Positions 1-11,449 of a stretch of 64,000 bases of DNA are shown piece by piece. Each line of letters opens with the position of its first letter. Positions within the stretch are counted from its first letter, which is position 1. A program made the position numbers and the translations under genes. The notes beneath the pieces were generated by a model. It did not search any database and was not told the origin of the DNA. It saw nothing but the letters and a program-made list of their open reading frames with translations. This DNA comes from Cycas panzhihuaensis (taxonomy: Eukaryota; Cycadophyta): NCBI GenBank assembly GCA_023213395.1, contig CM041465.1:77259741-77323740 (forward strand), read 5' to 3'.

Positions 1-102
1 GATCATAAGATGGATTTGAAGAATATTACTACACAAGAGAATGCTACAGACTTATTGACCAAGATTATTAGCATACAAAATTTAGATAGTGTAGAATTAT
101 AA
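1..102 (+). CDS. C-terminal end of copia polyprotein (RNase H tail), partial
   Basis: An open frame enters from the left edge and ends at TAA 100-102. It encodes 33 residues including the motif ATDLLTK, which matches the conserved tail of Ty1/copia RNase H (consensus close to -ADxLTK-) after the last catalytic region. The usual copia layout follows: stop codon, short spacer, polypurine tract, 3' LTR. The frame is intact in this short piece, but nothing can be said about the rest of the polyprotein. Confidence 0.75.
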   Translation, partial: DHKMDLKNITTQENATDLLTKIISIQNLDSVEL

Positions 103-176
103 TGAGTGTTTGTGATTTTGGCATTCAGTAGTTATGTATACAGTTTTTCTTATAAAGTGTTCAACAAGTAGGAGAT

Positions 177-659
177 TGTTAAATATGTTGAACACTTTGT
201 AAATGTTACATGGGTATAGGTGTTACACTTGAGCTCCTTTATGGGGTTCAAGGGCCTAGGGGGCCAGTGGCCCCCTAGACGGGAATTCGGGGGTCGGAGC
301 CCCCAAGAAATTTTTTTGGGTGTCTTATGGGGGTCTTTATTAGCCTATGGTTTATGCCTATTGTATTGTAAAACTGTAAGGCAGTATCTTGGAATGTTAT
401 ATCTATCTATTCTTATGTAATGACACATGTAATAGATGGTGTGGATGAATCGATAGGAAGAGTTGGGGTTTATTCATCTATATAATTCTTTAACTATTAC
501 TCAGATTAATAAAAGGTCTATACTTAGACCTGAATCTCCTAGTATACTTTGTTGAGTGCTTAGTTTGTTTATGCTATTTGTTATTTGCATGGTTTAAAGT
601 TCTGTTATCACATTGCTTCTATAATTATGTTTTCTCTTCAAAAATGTACTTTTTTAACA
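177..659 (+). repeat. 3' LTR of the copia element, 483 bp
   Basis: Runs from TGTTAAATATG to TTTTTAACA. Near its start is a perfect GC-rich hairpin (arms 256-265 and 269-278, 3-base loop). A second imperfect G/C stem lies near 289-304. The right half is AT-rich, as expected for the promoter and polyadenylation part of a copia LTR, but I could not place a TATA box with confidence. Confidence 0.85.
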
Positions 660-1685
660 CTCCTGGGGGTATGATAGAGCCAGCTAGGGCCTGAAAGGGG
701 GGAAGAGCTCTCCCTTGGAGCCTCAAAGGCTTGAATAGATAACAAAAATAGATCCAAGATGCCAAAATGAGCTATAGTATAAACATGAGCAAGTTTTAGA
801 GGCTAAAAAATCAAGATGATGGGACCTCTAACAGGCTAAAGAAACCCTCCATAAATGCATATAAAAGGAGCTAGAAGGAGGCTTTAAGGGCAAAACATGG
901 GTTAAACCTTAAAGGTAAAAAGAATAGAGGTGAAAAATAGGTCCTGAGGGCTGTCTCATTGGTGGAAACAGAGGTGGTACCTCGAGAGGCCCTGCGAATA
1001 AAAAGGGTGAGGGGGCAGAAATCGATTTCATTTTCACAGGCCCCTTATATGATTTGGAGCCCTTCCATCTGAGCAACAAGGCTTTACTATCTTTTACGAG
1101 TATACATTGAGAGATCCAACTATTAGATCTTAATGAGGAGACAACCATTAGGATTATGACAGTGAGATGGCAGTGATCAGGCTAGAGCTAGTGAATGGAT
1201 CTTGCCTTAAGTCTTTCTTTTGGTCATTTCAATTTAATATTATTTTTTTATGAATTTGGGCCCTGTAAGGGCTATGGGGACCCCCTAGATCCCATTGGAG
1301 GGCCAGGGAGGGGGAGGACTAGGGTATTAGTAGCCCTGGTCCCAGTGGACCAAGCTTGGTCCATCGAAACAAACTTGTTAGGTTTCTATAGGCCATCCTT
1401 CCTTTTTAGGGGGGGTATCCGCAAGCTTATGGCATTTGCCATGGTGCTATGAAGTTTGGGATCCATATCAATACTTGTGGTACTACAGATACTGATGCAA
1501 GGTGGAAACTGGGTAAAGGAAAAAATAAATAAACTGATTAGACTATGTGGATTTGCCTAGTTTGAGGTGGCTTAAACCATCTAGATAGAGGAATATGACA
1601 TGATAGTAAGGTAAGGGTGACTAACTGGTTGTTTGATGATTATTTGTAAGCTATTCTTATGGTTGATAACTATGGGAATATAGGC
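660..1685. other. Non-coding 3' part of element A between 3' ORF and antisense gene
   Basis: Aligns by eye with B at about 22650-23700: shared landmarks include the ATTTCATTTTCAC stretch (1025-1037 against 23042-23059) and the TATAAAC segment. The TATA box present in B is not preserved here. I see no intact ORF; the 79-residue minus-strand frame at 909-1148 corresponds to the N-terminal part of B's 3' ORF, badly decayed. Confidence 0.6.
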
Positions 1686-3460
1686 ATGGCCATGATGAGT
1701 TTCATTGAGATGATAAGTCAGCAAGAGAGGAGTACCTTGCGGTGATGCAGGTTACTAAAGGTGATTAACACGTTGCAGTGCATATATGATCCGAGGTTAC
1801 TAGTGGATATTGTGTCTTATTGGGACATGAGGAGGTACATTTTCCATCTCCCACAGGTAGGAGACATCACCATTACACCAGGAGACATCAGGAGGATATT
1901 GGGGGTGCTGACTAGGGGCACACTGGCTTCTTTGGGTACCTTGTCCAACACAGATGCTGCTCATTTAGATGTGGTTATGTTCTTTACTAGTAGGAGTAGT
2001 TGGGACCATAGGGGACTATGAGTGCAGGCTTTGGTCCTATCGAGAGTTCCTTAGGTGAAGAAACTCATCGCCTTGGCCATTTTGTTCTAGATATCTTAGA
2101 AATAAAATTATAGAGACATACTTGGTGGTTAGATGACCACCATACGATAATGTGAGGCTAGAGAGAGATTTGATTGGGTTGCATTGATAACAGCTAACAT
2201 CATGGCTCAGCTAGACCAAATTAGGGTAACTAGGAGAGAAGGTTTCTCATACTACACACTGCTCTAGTGTTGGTTCTTTGACCACTTTAGAGGAGTAACT
2301 CCACCAAGGGGGGGGCACCCTATATAGGCTAGAGCTCGCATAGTCCATCAATGACAGACACGATTCAGAGGTACTGAGGACCAAGTGTATGTGAGGCACT
2401 CCATGGTAGCCATATCATTGGACCTCCTCATGCTTACTGACTACAAAATGGACCCATACTGAGATATCCACTGAGAGAGTGATGAGAAGGGAGGAGAGTT
2501 AGGGGATGAGCTAGAGGATGGTAGATATGAGGATGTAGGTGATGGTGGTGTTGTAGTAGGGATAACATGAGGTGTAGAGGTAGATGAGGGAGTTGTCGAT
2601 AGATTCCCAGCTATAGTAGTGGATATAGTGGAAGTAGCGATAGCTACAGTAGAGGGATAGGTGAGGGAGTAGAGGGAGGAGATTCCCTAGCAGTTCATGA
2701 GGCAGGTGAGGAGGCAGAGGTAGCAACTAAGGGAGTAGTGGCAGAAGAGGAGATTATACGAGAGGAGGCATCGATTATCCTAAGAGGTAAGACTCTCCCT
2801 TGATTTTAGCCTTAGCTTTCATTTGATTACTTACTACTTCCTTAGATACTAATACTTCGATTCCCATGTGTATTTTAGATAGACACATGATGTACATGGC
2901 TTGGTAGGTGGTGTAGAAACGGGGAGGCTGATAGAGTTAGTAGTCTGCAAGCTATTCTTACGGGTGCATGAGGAGGAACAATGTCCTATCCTAGAGAGTA
3001 AGGAGCCTCAATCAACAAGGCCACAATATTTACCCCCCTAATTTGAGCTTGAGATATATGGGTGGTAGAGTCTCAGCAGCTCTAGGCGAGAGTGAGCTAG
3101 CTGTAGCATACTCAGGATAACATACAGGAGGAGAAGGATTAATTGCAGATAGAGAGGGACTTGCTATAGGGCTAGGTGCAAGGGTTGGAGGCTCTGCTAG
3201 AAGGAGGAGATGATACTAGGAGTCAAGTATAGGTCGCTATATTAGAGGAGAGACTCTATAGAGTAGAGAGGGAGAGGGACCACCTGGCAACTGAGAGGGA
3301 TCACATCCTAGTCAAGAGGGACCACCTACAGGAATGGTACGACTAATTGGTCAACCAGATGGTGGTTATATTATCGCACAGTAGGACACACATGATGGCT
3401 ATGATCCAACAGAGACCCTTAGATGAGGAGAGCGAGGCAGGGACATCATAGATGTGCTAG
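1686..3460 (+). pseudogene. Antisense gene of element A: plant-mobile-domain-like protein, decayed
   Basis: Reads opposite to gag-pol. The start ATGGCCATGATGAG at 1686 matches B's ATGGCTATGCTGAG at 27176. Residues around 1797-1960 (LVDIVSYWD, FHLPQVGDITIT, DIRRILGVL) fit the plant mobile domain (PF10536 type), whose usual pattern is a Trp-containing helix, then FHLP and a later LLGLP-like motif. About 2170-2300 encodes a second conserved-looking stretch (WFFDHFRGV). The C-terminal part (3245-3340) has repeats of the type RERDHL / ERDHIL / KRDHLQ, a likely coiled coil, matching 28628-28720 in B. There are many stops (for example 1741-1743), so it is dead. The mobile domain is known from MAIN/MAIL proteins and from transposons; its role in retrotransposons is not known to me. 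Confidence 0.65.
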
Positions 3461-4395
3461 AGGAGCTTAGCAGGGATGTGGTCTCTTGGCGAGGGATCAA
3501 GCAAGTGAGATTAGGTAGGTGAGGGGATGATACCCCCTAAGGGTAGGACATCTAGGAGATTTTGTATCATGCATTTTGATAGGAAAGATTCAGACCTCTA
3601 GGGATTTTTCATCACATGTAGATATATGATTGTACCCCTCCCTCTAAGGATTCTGGCTTCCTAGGGCATATTACTGAGATGATGTACCATATTAACCATG
3701 ATATACCATATGATTTTAATGTATATATATATAGCTAGGGGATGCATTAGTACCCCATTTAATATATGATGATATTATTTATATGTCCATGATGCTGTTA
3801 TTTTGTGATTTTGTTTGTGATATAGGTTGTTTTACTTATGATGATATATGGAGATGGACATGAGTATATATGGATATAAGTGCATGGATGTAAGAGGGAC
3901 TATGCACTTAGATGGTTTTAATTTAATTGTTATATTATGGTTTTGGTTGTATTATATATAGATGATACTCACACGCTTCCTTTCGAGTAATGCTACACTC
4001 ATGCTAGGCACAGGCACACACACCATGTATATAGATGGCTATGCATGAGACTGGGTGAGGGTACCATGCACGTTCCTTAGATGGAACATGGTGGATATAC
4101 TAAGGAAGCAGTAGCTAGAGTATAGATACCCAAATAAAAAGGGGCCTAGATTGGGAAGAACCTCCATGCTCAGAAGCAAATGAGGTCTACTCACCCAACT
4201 AGGAAAAGAGAAGGTCTCCATTAGAAAGGAGATGTAAAGATGCAATACACAAATAATGAAATCAAGAGGATAGAAAGCCACTCTAAACAGTCATTACACC
4301 TTTAACTAGTAGGAACAATGATATACTTAGAGTGGTAGTTTAGTCTCATTTTAGAGTAAAAGAGGCATGGATACTCTACCCAAAAGTATAAAGAG
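3461..4395. other. Spacer between the antisense gene and the integrase end in element A
   Basis: No convincing gene. The region corresponds to 29078-29682 in B: both contain a TTGTACC..CCCT stretch (3632, 29088) and a run of TATATATAT followed by GGGATGCATT or similar. It is the convergent 3' ends of the antisense gene and of pol, so termination signals for both would be expected here, but none can be named. Confidence 0.55.
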
Positions 4396-5518
4396 TCACA
4401 TATAGAACTTCTTTAAGAATTTGTCGTTTATGGCTTTCTCAAATTCAACACCCTCTAATGTCACTATCCTATAGGTGCCATTTTCAAGGCTCTCGAGAAT
4501 GATAAAAGGGCCAACCCATTTAAGACCAAACTTGGATAGGTGATCATGGAGGTACTCAAGCTTGAGGACATGGTCTCCATGATTTAGAAGGTAGGGATGA
4601 AGACATTTATCATACATTCTTCATACCCTAGCCTTAGAGGTAAGGTTTTCTTGGTAAGGCATCAAGCATTTCTCATCCATGACTTCGAGATCAAGGAGGC
4701 AGGCTTGACGATACAATTCCTCATCAACAAGACCTTAAAGAAAGACTCACAAGGAAGAGATCTTGACTTCTAAAGGGAGGACCACCTCAGTCCTATACAT
4801 AAGGGAGAACAGGGTCATCCATACCGCAATGCAAATGGAAGTACGATAAGCCCACAAAGCAAAAGGGAGTTGAATGTGTCATTCTCTTTGGGATTGGGTA
4901 ACTATTTTCTTTAGAATGTTGATAAGGGTTTTGTTGAATGATTCAATTTAGCCATTGGCCTAGGGATAATAAGGAGAGGAGGTCTTGTGAGATATCTTGA
5001 ACTTTTCATAAAGTTCATCCACCTCCTTATTGTAAAAAGGTGTACCATTATCTATGATTAGAATGTGTAGGACCCTGAATCGATAGATAATGTGCTAATA
5101 AATAAAGGTGGAAATAGTCTTGCTAGTGGTAGAAGACAATGGGACTACTTCATCCCATTTGGTAAAGTATTCTATCACGGTTAAGATGAACTTATGTTGT
5201 AATAATAAAGGCAGAGTTATGGATTTAATAAGGTCTAATCCCCATCGAAAAAAAGACCATGGGGAAATGATATGATATAAAGCCTTAGAAGGTGAGTGGA
5301 TGATATTAGCATACTCTTGGCATCTTTGGCAATTCAACGTATAGGCATGGGCTTCCTTAAAGAGGGATCACTAGTAGTAGCCCATGCAAAGGATCCTCTG
5401 GGTCATGGATTGGCTCACAAAATGGCCTCCACAAATGCCACTATGATATTCACGGAGGATTTGGCTTGCTTCATTAGGGTTGGCATAGTAAGAGAGGATT
5501 TTATCAAAGGATCTTTTA
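4396..5518 (-). pseudogene. Integrase of element A (zinc domain, DDE core, C-terminal domain), decayed
   Basis: Read on the minus strand from 5518: a zinc-binding segment (EYHSGICGGHF, then CQRCQ), the catalytic core with WGLDLI, IDNGTPF and IESFNKTL giving the D,D,E residues, and a C-terminal domain (GPFIILESLENGTYRI then NDKFLKKFY) ending at 4396. The domain order and key residues fit a Ty3/gypsy integrase. Several in-frame stops break it. No chromodomain follows, in agreement with a Tat/Athila-type rather than a chromovirus element. The chromovirus insertion lies directly upstream (5524), so the integrase is cut from the rest of pol. Confidence 0.8.
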
Positions 5519-5523
5519 TACAA

Positions 5524-5899
5524 TGTAACATAACCTCACCTTTCCTTAGCAAGAGGAAACCACTAACAAGTAAGGATAGACCGCTAAGTCATCCAATAAG
5601 ATGTAAGGCCGCTAGGGCCACCAATAGAGTTATGTGTATGAACCACAAAGTCGTCCAATAAGATGTAAGGCCGCTAGGGCCACCAATAGAATCATTAAGG
5701 ATGAAGACCCTTACTTGTATATTTAAAGGGTTAAACTACTCATAATGTTATTGCATATGATATCTTGAAAGGAGAAAGTACTTCGGTACTCATTTTGGTG
5801 ACTTGTTTTCTGTGTTATGTTTGCGCATTCGTGTTATTTGGCTTCAATTTATGCTAAATATCAATTCTTCAAGCCTGATTGCTGAGAAGGAACGGTCCA
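5524..5899 (+). repeat. 5' LTR of the chromovirus, 376 bp
   Basis: Starts TGTAACATAACC, ends GGTCCA. It contains a 44-bp segment (5586-5629) repeated at 5648-5691 with few changes (period 62 bp), including the short palindrome GGCCGCTAGGGCC-like core. The same internal duplication is in the 3' LTR, so it predates insertion. Confidence 0.9.
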
Positions 5900-5901
5900 A
5901 G

Positions 5902-5912
5902 TGGTATCAGAG
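5902..5912 (+). other. Primer-binding site, initiator Met-tRNA type
   Basis: TGGTATCAGAG lies two bases after the LTR. It matches the standard plant retrotransposon primer site complementary to the 3' end of initiator methionine tRNA. Confidence 0.9.
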
Positions 5913-6518
5913 ATGCGTTCGTGATCGTGGGAAGCTACCCGAAATAGCAAATTTTTTTTTTCCTGTATGATTGAGTACTCTCTCTACCTAGGTAGAGATT
6001 GAGGAAAAACCTTTACTCAAGACTTCTCCAAGAAGATTGAGGAACCAGTAGTAGGATAGATTAGAGGTCATGAAGCAAAGGGAATTTCGACCTTCGTCTG
6101 CAAGCGATTTATTTCTTCAATATTTAATTCAATTTTTAAGTTTTTTTCTGCATTAGGTTATATTCTAAGGGTAGATAACACCGCTGGGCGGCTACCCTTT
6201 GTGGCATTTCCCACCTCTCCTTTTTGGGTAGATACCACCGCGTATACCCCCTTTAGGATTCCAAAACCCTCCCTAGTGCAGGTAACCTATCGGTTGCGGA
6301 AGTCTTGCGGTGCAGTGGTTAGCGGTTAGCGCCACGAAGTTACCTGCCCCAACCGTGATCAAGTTTATCGGTGCCCATAAGACCAAGCACACCTCGTTCT
6401 GCAGTGGGTAGGACACATCTGCTCATTCACGTTTCCCCTACCCTAGTCTTAGTCACAAGCCATTGACTGCCTGAATTTAAAACTTGTCAGAACAGTCAAG
6501 CCTTTCTATATTAAGAAA

Positions 6519-6550
<32 letters not shown>

Positions 6551-6953
6551 AAAAATCCACTTAGCTCTTGCTTAAAGTGCGAAAAAAATACCCTTATAAC
6601 TCATATACCCCAACTTGATCAGCATCTTATAAGGGTCATTTTGCACTAGGTTAGTCTATACCCCAATTTTCACCCTTTTTATACTGGTAGGCCCCGCCAC
6701 TCCAAATTTACCTTAAAACTCATACATCCTATTTCGATAAGTTTTTGTGCTCTTTCTAGTGGACTAAATATCCTACTTATGTAATTCTGGGGTCAACAGG
6801 CTATAGACACCCCACATTCCCTTATTTTACCCCTTTCTTTTCCATATAGCAACTCCCTATTCTTCTATCCCGTTCTTTCTTGAATCTGTCCCACTTCGTT
6901 TTTTCCCTTCTTTCTACTTACTCCCGCTTCTTTAATCCCTTTCCTCAACTTCA
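5913..6953 (+). other. Leader of the chromovirus, with a 40-bp A tract
   Basis: Non-coding 1.0 kb between primer site and gag. It includes two similar GGGTAGATA-CACCGC segments (about 6169 and 6225) and an almost pure A run at 6516-6555 interrupted by one G. I see no ORF of note. Confidence 0.6.
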
Positions 6954-8000
6954 ATGGCAAAAAATCAAACAGAAAAAATTTCTGAGTTAACCAATGATTT
7001 GTCTAACTTCAAAATAGAGGTCAGCGATAAACTTAGTAACATACCTACCAAATCTGACCTGGCCGACACCAAGAATGATATTATTCAACTGGTTCAACAG
7101 TGGTTGTCATCCCATGCCCAAAGCACAGGAGCTTCTACCTCAACAGGCAACCAATCTCCCCCTTCTCCAGGAAGCAATGCACATACAGGAGGTTCTCCAC
7201 CAAGACGGCCATTTTTCCACCACAAGATCAACATTCCTACCTTTGATCTAGATGTGAATAGAGAGTGCACTCGAAGCTGGATTAATAAGTTAGAATCCTA
7301 CTTCACTCTCCACCTGATGTCAGAAGAGGACCAACTCTTATATGCTTCTATTCATTTAGATGGTCGAGCTCACCATTGGTTCAATTGGTGGAAGCGGGAA
7401 TATCCCTCTCACCAAACTTGGTCGCACTTCACTAGTTGTTTCTTCGAGCAATACAAAGATACATGGAGTCCATCTTTTTTCACAACTCACCCAGCTTAAG
7501 CAGACATCAATTGTAGAAGCTTATACGGATGAATTTCAAGCTTTATATAACCGCACGCCACAAAGCCAAAACTTGGACAAACAAACAGTGATTGATATTT
7601 ATGTGGCGGGACTCCAAGACCGTATTCAGATGAGATTAAAGACAATGGCAATTTACTCCCTTAAGGAAGCTTTCAAGTGGGCACGTGCAGTAGAAGTTGA
7701 GTTTACAGTGGACAAACCCTCAGCCATTCGACGGGATAACTCTTGGTTCTCACACACTCGACAAGCAGAGCTTTAGCGACCTCGACCTCAATTCGACGAT
7801 GCGGCTCGTCCTCAAGCTGACTTCACGCGTCCTCGACCACGACAGGATGATTCTCGTCCACCCATGGATTTCCAGAATGAGGATACATCCACCAAAAGAG
7901 TCCAGATTTCTCAAGCTGAAGCACAACGTCGACTTGAGGCTGGCCTTTGTATGCAGCAGTAAAAGTGGACTTGGGCATGGTCGCTTTTTGCAAAGCACGG
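6954..8000 (+). pseudogene. gag of the chromovirus, frameshifted
   Basis: Starts at ATG 6954 after an AT/CT-rich leader. An N-terminal helical, lysine-rich part (MAKNQTEKISELTNDL) is followed by a Ser/Pro/Gly-rich linker and the retrotransposon gag fold: INIPTFDLD, WINKLESYF, HLDGRAHHWF, then a shift to another frame near 7455-7475 and continuation with SIVEAYTDEFQALYNRT. A nonsense codon (TAG 7774-7776) follows, after which the same frame reads an Arg/Pro/Asp-rich stretch and AQRRLEAGLC, the usual lead-in to the CCHC zinc knuckle, which is itself broken. Gag would form the particle and bind RNA. Confidence 0.85.
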
Positions 8001-8101
8001 TATGGTTTTCCATTGACCCATCCCTCCTCCGATGATCCTCTAATCGACTCCAACCAGAGGTCATGATAATACCCATGATGATCCTGCACCAGACCCCCAA
8101 C

Positions 8102-8658
8102 CTGAAGTATCTATATTCGCTGTCACCACCTCCTCCTACCCTGAACCCCTAAGAGTTAGAGGCATTCTCTGCAAGACTCCAATATCTATCTTGATCGATG
8201 GTGGTGCGTCACTTAACTTCATTGATATTTCGATTACTAGACAACTTAACCTATATATTGTCCTAAAAATTGGCTTCACATGCTCTCTACCAGGGTACCA
8301 GAAACTCCATTGTGCAGGTGTTATAAAAAACCTCCAAGTCCAAATTGGCTCATACCTTTTAGCATCAGACTTCTATGCCTTGTCAATAGGAGGATCTGAT
8401 GCCATCTTAGGGATTCAATGGTTGCAAACACTAGGGACTTATAGCACGAACAACTCACCTACAAATCCATTCATTGCTTTCAAAGACCACATGGGGCGAA
8501 ACCATAAAATTTATGGAATGCAATCCCCCCCGAACCAAGTGGTCTCTCCTGGACGTATGAAATGCCATCTTCAATCTCACTTAGGGTATATAGTCCGCCT
8601 CAATAATATTCAAATCAAACCACAAATTCATCCACATATCCAGGATGTCATTACCTAA
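8102..8658 (+). pseudogene. Aspartic protease of the chromovirus
   Basis: The motif LIDGGASLNFI (about 8190-8225) is the retropepsin active site (usual form DSGATHNFI; the Ser is Gly here). AILGIQWLQTLG (about 8400-8435) is the conserved C-terminal flap/helix motif. The segment stays open to 8658. The Ser-to-Gly change next to the catalytic Asp would probably reduce activity. The protease would cleave the Gag-Pol polyprotein. Confidence 0.8.
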
Positions 8659-8769
8659 TATGAACAAGTATTTGCCCCTCTGCCTGCCACCACCCCTCCT
8701 GATCGCGGTTTCTTTCATACAATTGACCTCCAATCTAACCATGACCCTATCAGCCTTTGACCTTACCGA

Positions 8770-9560
8770 AACTCATACTTCCAAAAGAATGAAATCGAGA
8801 AACTCACAAATGAACTCCTTGACATGGGCATAATCCAACCTAGTAAAAGCCCCTATGTAGCCCCAATTGTCTTAGTTCGGAAGAAGGATGACTCCTTTCG
8901 CCTCTGTGTTGACTATAGGGAATTAAATAAGATTACCATCAAAAATAAGTTTCCCACCCCTCGCATAGATGACATGCTAGATGAAATCCATGGTGCAACC
9001 ATCTTTTCTAAGTTAGACCTCCAATCTGGTTATTACCAAATCCCAATTGCCCCACAAGATTGTCATAAGATAATATTTTGCACACATCATGGCCATTTCG
9101 AGTTTCGAGCAATGCCCTTTGGCCTTTGTAATGCCCCAGCAACCTTCCAAGCTCTCATGAATAGAATCTTTGGGCCCTACCTTTGAAAGTTTGTCATAGT
9201 TTTCTTTGACGACATTTTTATTTATAGTGCCTGCATGGATCTCCATATCCAACACTTAGAAATTGTTCTTCAAATATTGCAGAACCACCAACTCTATGCA
9301 AAACTATCTAAGTGTGAGTTCGGACAATCAGAACTCAAATATTTGGGCCATATCATATCATCAGAAGGGGTACGTGTAGACCCTGACAAAATATTGGTCA
9401 TTACAACGTGGCCAACACCTACCACTCTTACCCAACTACGAGCATTTCTTGGGCTCATAGGGTTTTATCAACGCTTTATGCGTAATTATGCGACTCTTGC
9501 CATCCCATTAACTAACCTCCTTCGTAAAGAGGCTTTTCAATGGTCTCCAAGGTAGGTCGC
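8770..9560 (+). pseudogene. Reverse transcriptase of the chromovirus
   Basis: Conserved blocks are in order: [60 protein letters not shown], the catalytic box as FFDDIFIYS (about 9200; usual form YVDDILIYS) and YLGHIISSEGV. One stop (TGA 9184-9186) precedes the FFDD box and another (TAG) follows the RT-RNase H connection near 9553. Otherwise the frame is clean. It copies RNA to DNA, and all blocks are recognisable as Ty3/gypsy type. Confidence 0.9.
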
Positions 9561-9990
9561 CTTTTTCCACCTCAAGGTTGTAATGACCTCCACTCCAGTC
9601 CTCATCACTCTTGATTTTAACCAACCCTTCCAACTTGAATGCGATGCTTCAGGGTTTGGTTTAGGCGCTGTCCTAATGCAAGCCTCTCATCCCATTACAT
9701 TTGAAAGCCGAAAATTAAAAGATCATGAGCTTCACCTCTCTACATATCAGAAAGAAATGAAGGCTATTCTCCATGCTATTGATAAATGGCGGCAATATCT
9801 CTTAGGATCTAAGTTCACTATTCTTACAGATCATCGTAGCCTCCATAATTTATTGACTCAGCCAGTCTTGTCAGAAGAACAAGCTAAGTGGATTCATTGA
9901 TTACAAGTCTTTGACTTCTCAATAGCATATAAAAAAGGTAAAGAAAATGCAGTGGCAGATGCTCTTTCACGTCTCCATCCTAACGACAAT
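9561..9990 (+). pseudogene. RNase H of the chromovirus
   Basis: Contains ECDASGFGLGAVL (first catalytic Asp), FESRKLKDHELHLSTYQKE (catalytic Glu region) and ILTDHRSLHNLL (second Asp), then a stop at 9898-9900 and the end AYKKGKENAVADALSR with the last catalytic Asp. This is the standard gypsy RNase H that removes the RNA strand during replication. A single in-frame stop breaks it. Confidence 0.88.
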
Positions 9991-10199
9991 GGTCCGAACC
10001 CAAGCCTCCATGCCATCAGCAACCCCCAACCCCTTTGGCTCGATGAACTATGTGTTGAAAATCAAGCCCAGCCAGACTATCCTAATTGGAGGGAAAATGT
10101 TCTCACCCATAAAGGTTGGTCAACCTTCAACAATCATCTCCTCTACCACAATCGTATCTTTGTCCATCCCTCCTCCTCATTCATCCCTAAAATCCTAAC

Positions 10200-11437
10200 G
10201 GAATACCACTCATCTCCCTTGGTGGCCACTCCGCTTCGATAAGACTTATCGATGATTCACATGATTTCTTTTGGCCCCACATGAAGACCACCATATTCAC
10301 CTTCAGACGAATGTGACACCACAACGAAATAAAGTAGAGACCAAACCTCTCCCTGGCCTTCTTCAACCATTAAATATTCTGCAAGGTAAGTGGCAAGATA
10401 TTGCCATGGACTTCATCACGGGCCTACCACCATCTGTTGGGTTTGACTCCATTTGGGTAATCATTGATCGATTAACCAAGTACTCACACTTTCTCCCAGT
10501 GCACACCTCCTACTCATCCTCCCGTCTCACTGACTTATACGTCCAATTCATATTTCACCTCCATGGTTTTCCATCATCTATCGTTTGTGACCGCGACCCT
10601 AAGTTTACCAGCTCCTTTTGGCAAGAACTCTTTAAGGCCGTTGGAACCTCCTTTAACATGAGCTCTGCCTACCACCCACAAACAGATGGCCAATCTGAGG
10701 TTCTAAACAAAACTTTAGAAACTTATCTACGTTGCTTTGCTTAAGAACACCAAGCTAAGTGGACCTCATGGCTTACCCTGGCCGAGTATTGGTACAACTC
10801 CTCCCATCATTCTGCCATTGGTATGTCCCCCTTTTTGGCTCTTTATGGCTACCACCCACCTTCTCACCATACCCTAGCCACAAATTTTAGAACAACCACG
10901 GCAACAAAAGCTTCAAGAAATGGATCAAATCTTGCATGCCCTTCAACAAAATCTAGCTAGTTCTCGAAATCGAATGAAGCAGCTAGCAGATCGCCACCGC
11001 TCAGATAGATCCTTTGATATTGGAGATCTAGTATTCCTCCGCCTCCAACCTTATAAGCAACAATCACTCAAGTCCCATCAAGGGCATAAACTAAGCCCCC
11101 GCTACTATGCCCTTATAAGATCCTGCACAAAATTGGTGAAGTTACTTATGCCCTTGAACTCCCCCCAAACACTAATATTCATAATGTCTTCCACGTATCC
11201 TGCCTAAAGAAATACCTTGGAGCTAAAGTTACACCCCACACAACCCTTCCTATTCTCTCCGAAGAACAAACTCTACAGCCTTCCTCGATAAAATCCTTGC
11301 CGATACCGCCCGAATTGCACTATTTCTGAGCACTTGGTATAGTGGGTCAGCTGCGATGCTGATGAAGCTACTTGGGAGTCAGAAGAGTTCATCCAGAAAC
11401 ATCCTCATCTCCAACGCTGCGAGGACTTAACGTCTTA
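10200..11437 (+). pseudogene. Integrase and C-terminal chromodomain remnant of the chromovirus
   Basis: The zinc-binding part near 10205-10300 is frameshifted. The core is open at 10271-10744 with WQDIAMDFITGLP, VCDRDPKFTS and QTDGQSEVLNKTLE, giving the D,D,E triad. Further fragments (ADRHRSDRSFDIGDLVFLRL, then a frameshifted KLSPRYY region and the CLKKYLG end) follow. At about 11318-11420 a third frame reads EHLV-stop-WVSCDADEATWE and EEFIQKHP, matching the chromodomain pattern in which an aromatic cage Trp and an EATWE motif are typical. Chromodomains steer integration to marked heterochromatin. Confidence 0.82.
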
Positions 11438-11449
11438 GAGGGGGGGACC

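Larger units (their letters stand above)
1..659 (+). mobile_element. 3' end of a Ty1/copia retrotransposon inserted in element A
   Basis: The last codons of a copia polyprotein (1-102) are followed by a short non-coding stretch, a purine-rich tract (AAGTAGGAGA, about 166-175) and a full LTR (177-659). The LTR has perfect 6-bp terminal inverted repeats TGTTAA and TTAACA. The five bases after it (CTCCT, 660-664) are the expected target-site duplication, but the mate is left of the window. Sequence right of 660 continues as element A and aligns with B from about 22650, so this copia element interrupted A. Most of the element lies outside the window. Confidence 0.85.

Noticed and set aside
7750-8100. 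Minus-strand frames of 88 and 116 codons opposite chromovirus gag
   Set aside because: Overlap two other frames in the Arg/Asp-rich gag end; no motif, no start context, no counterpart elsewhere in the window.
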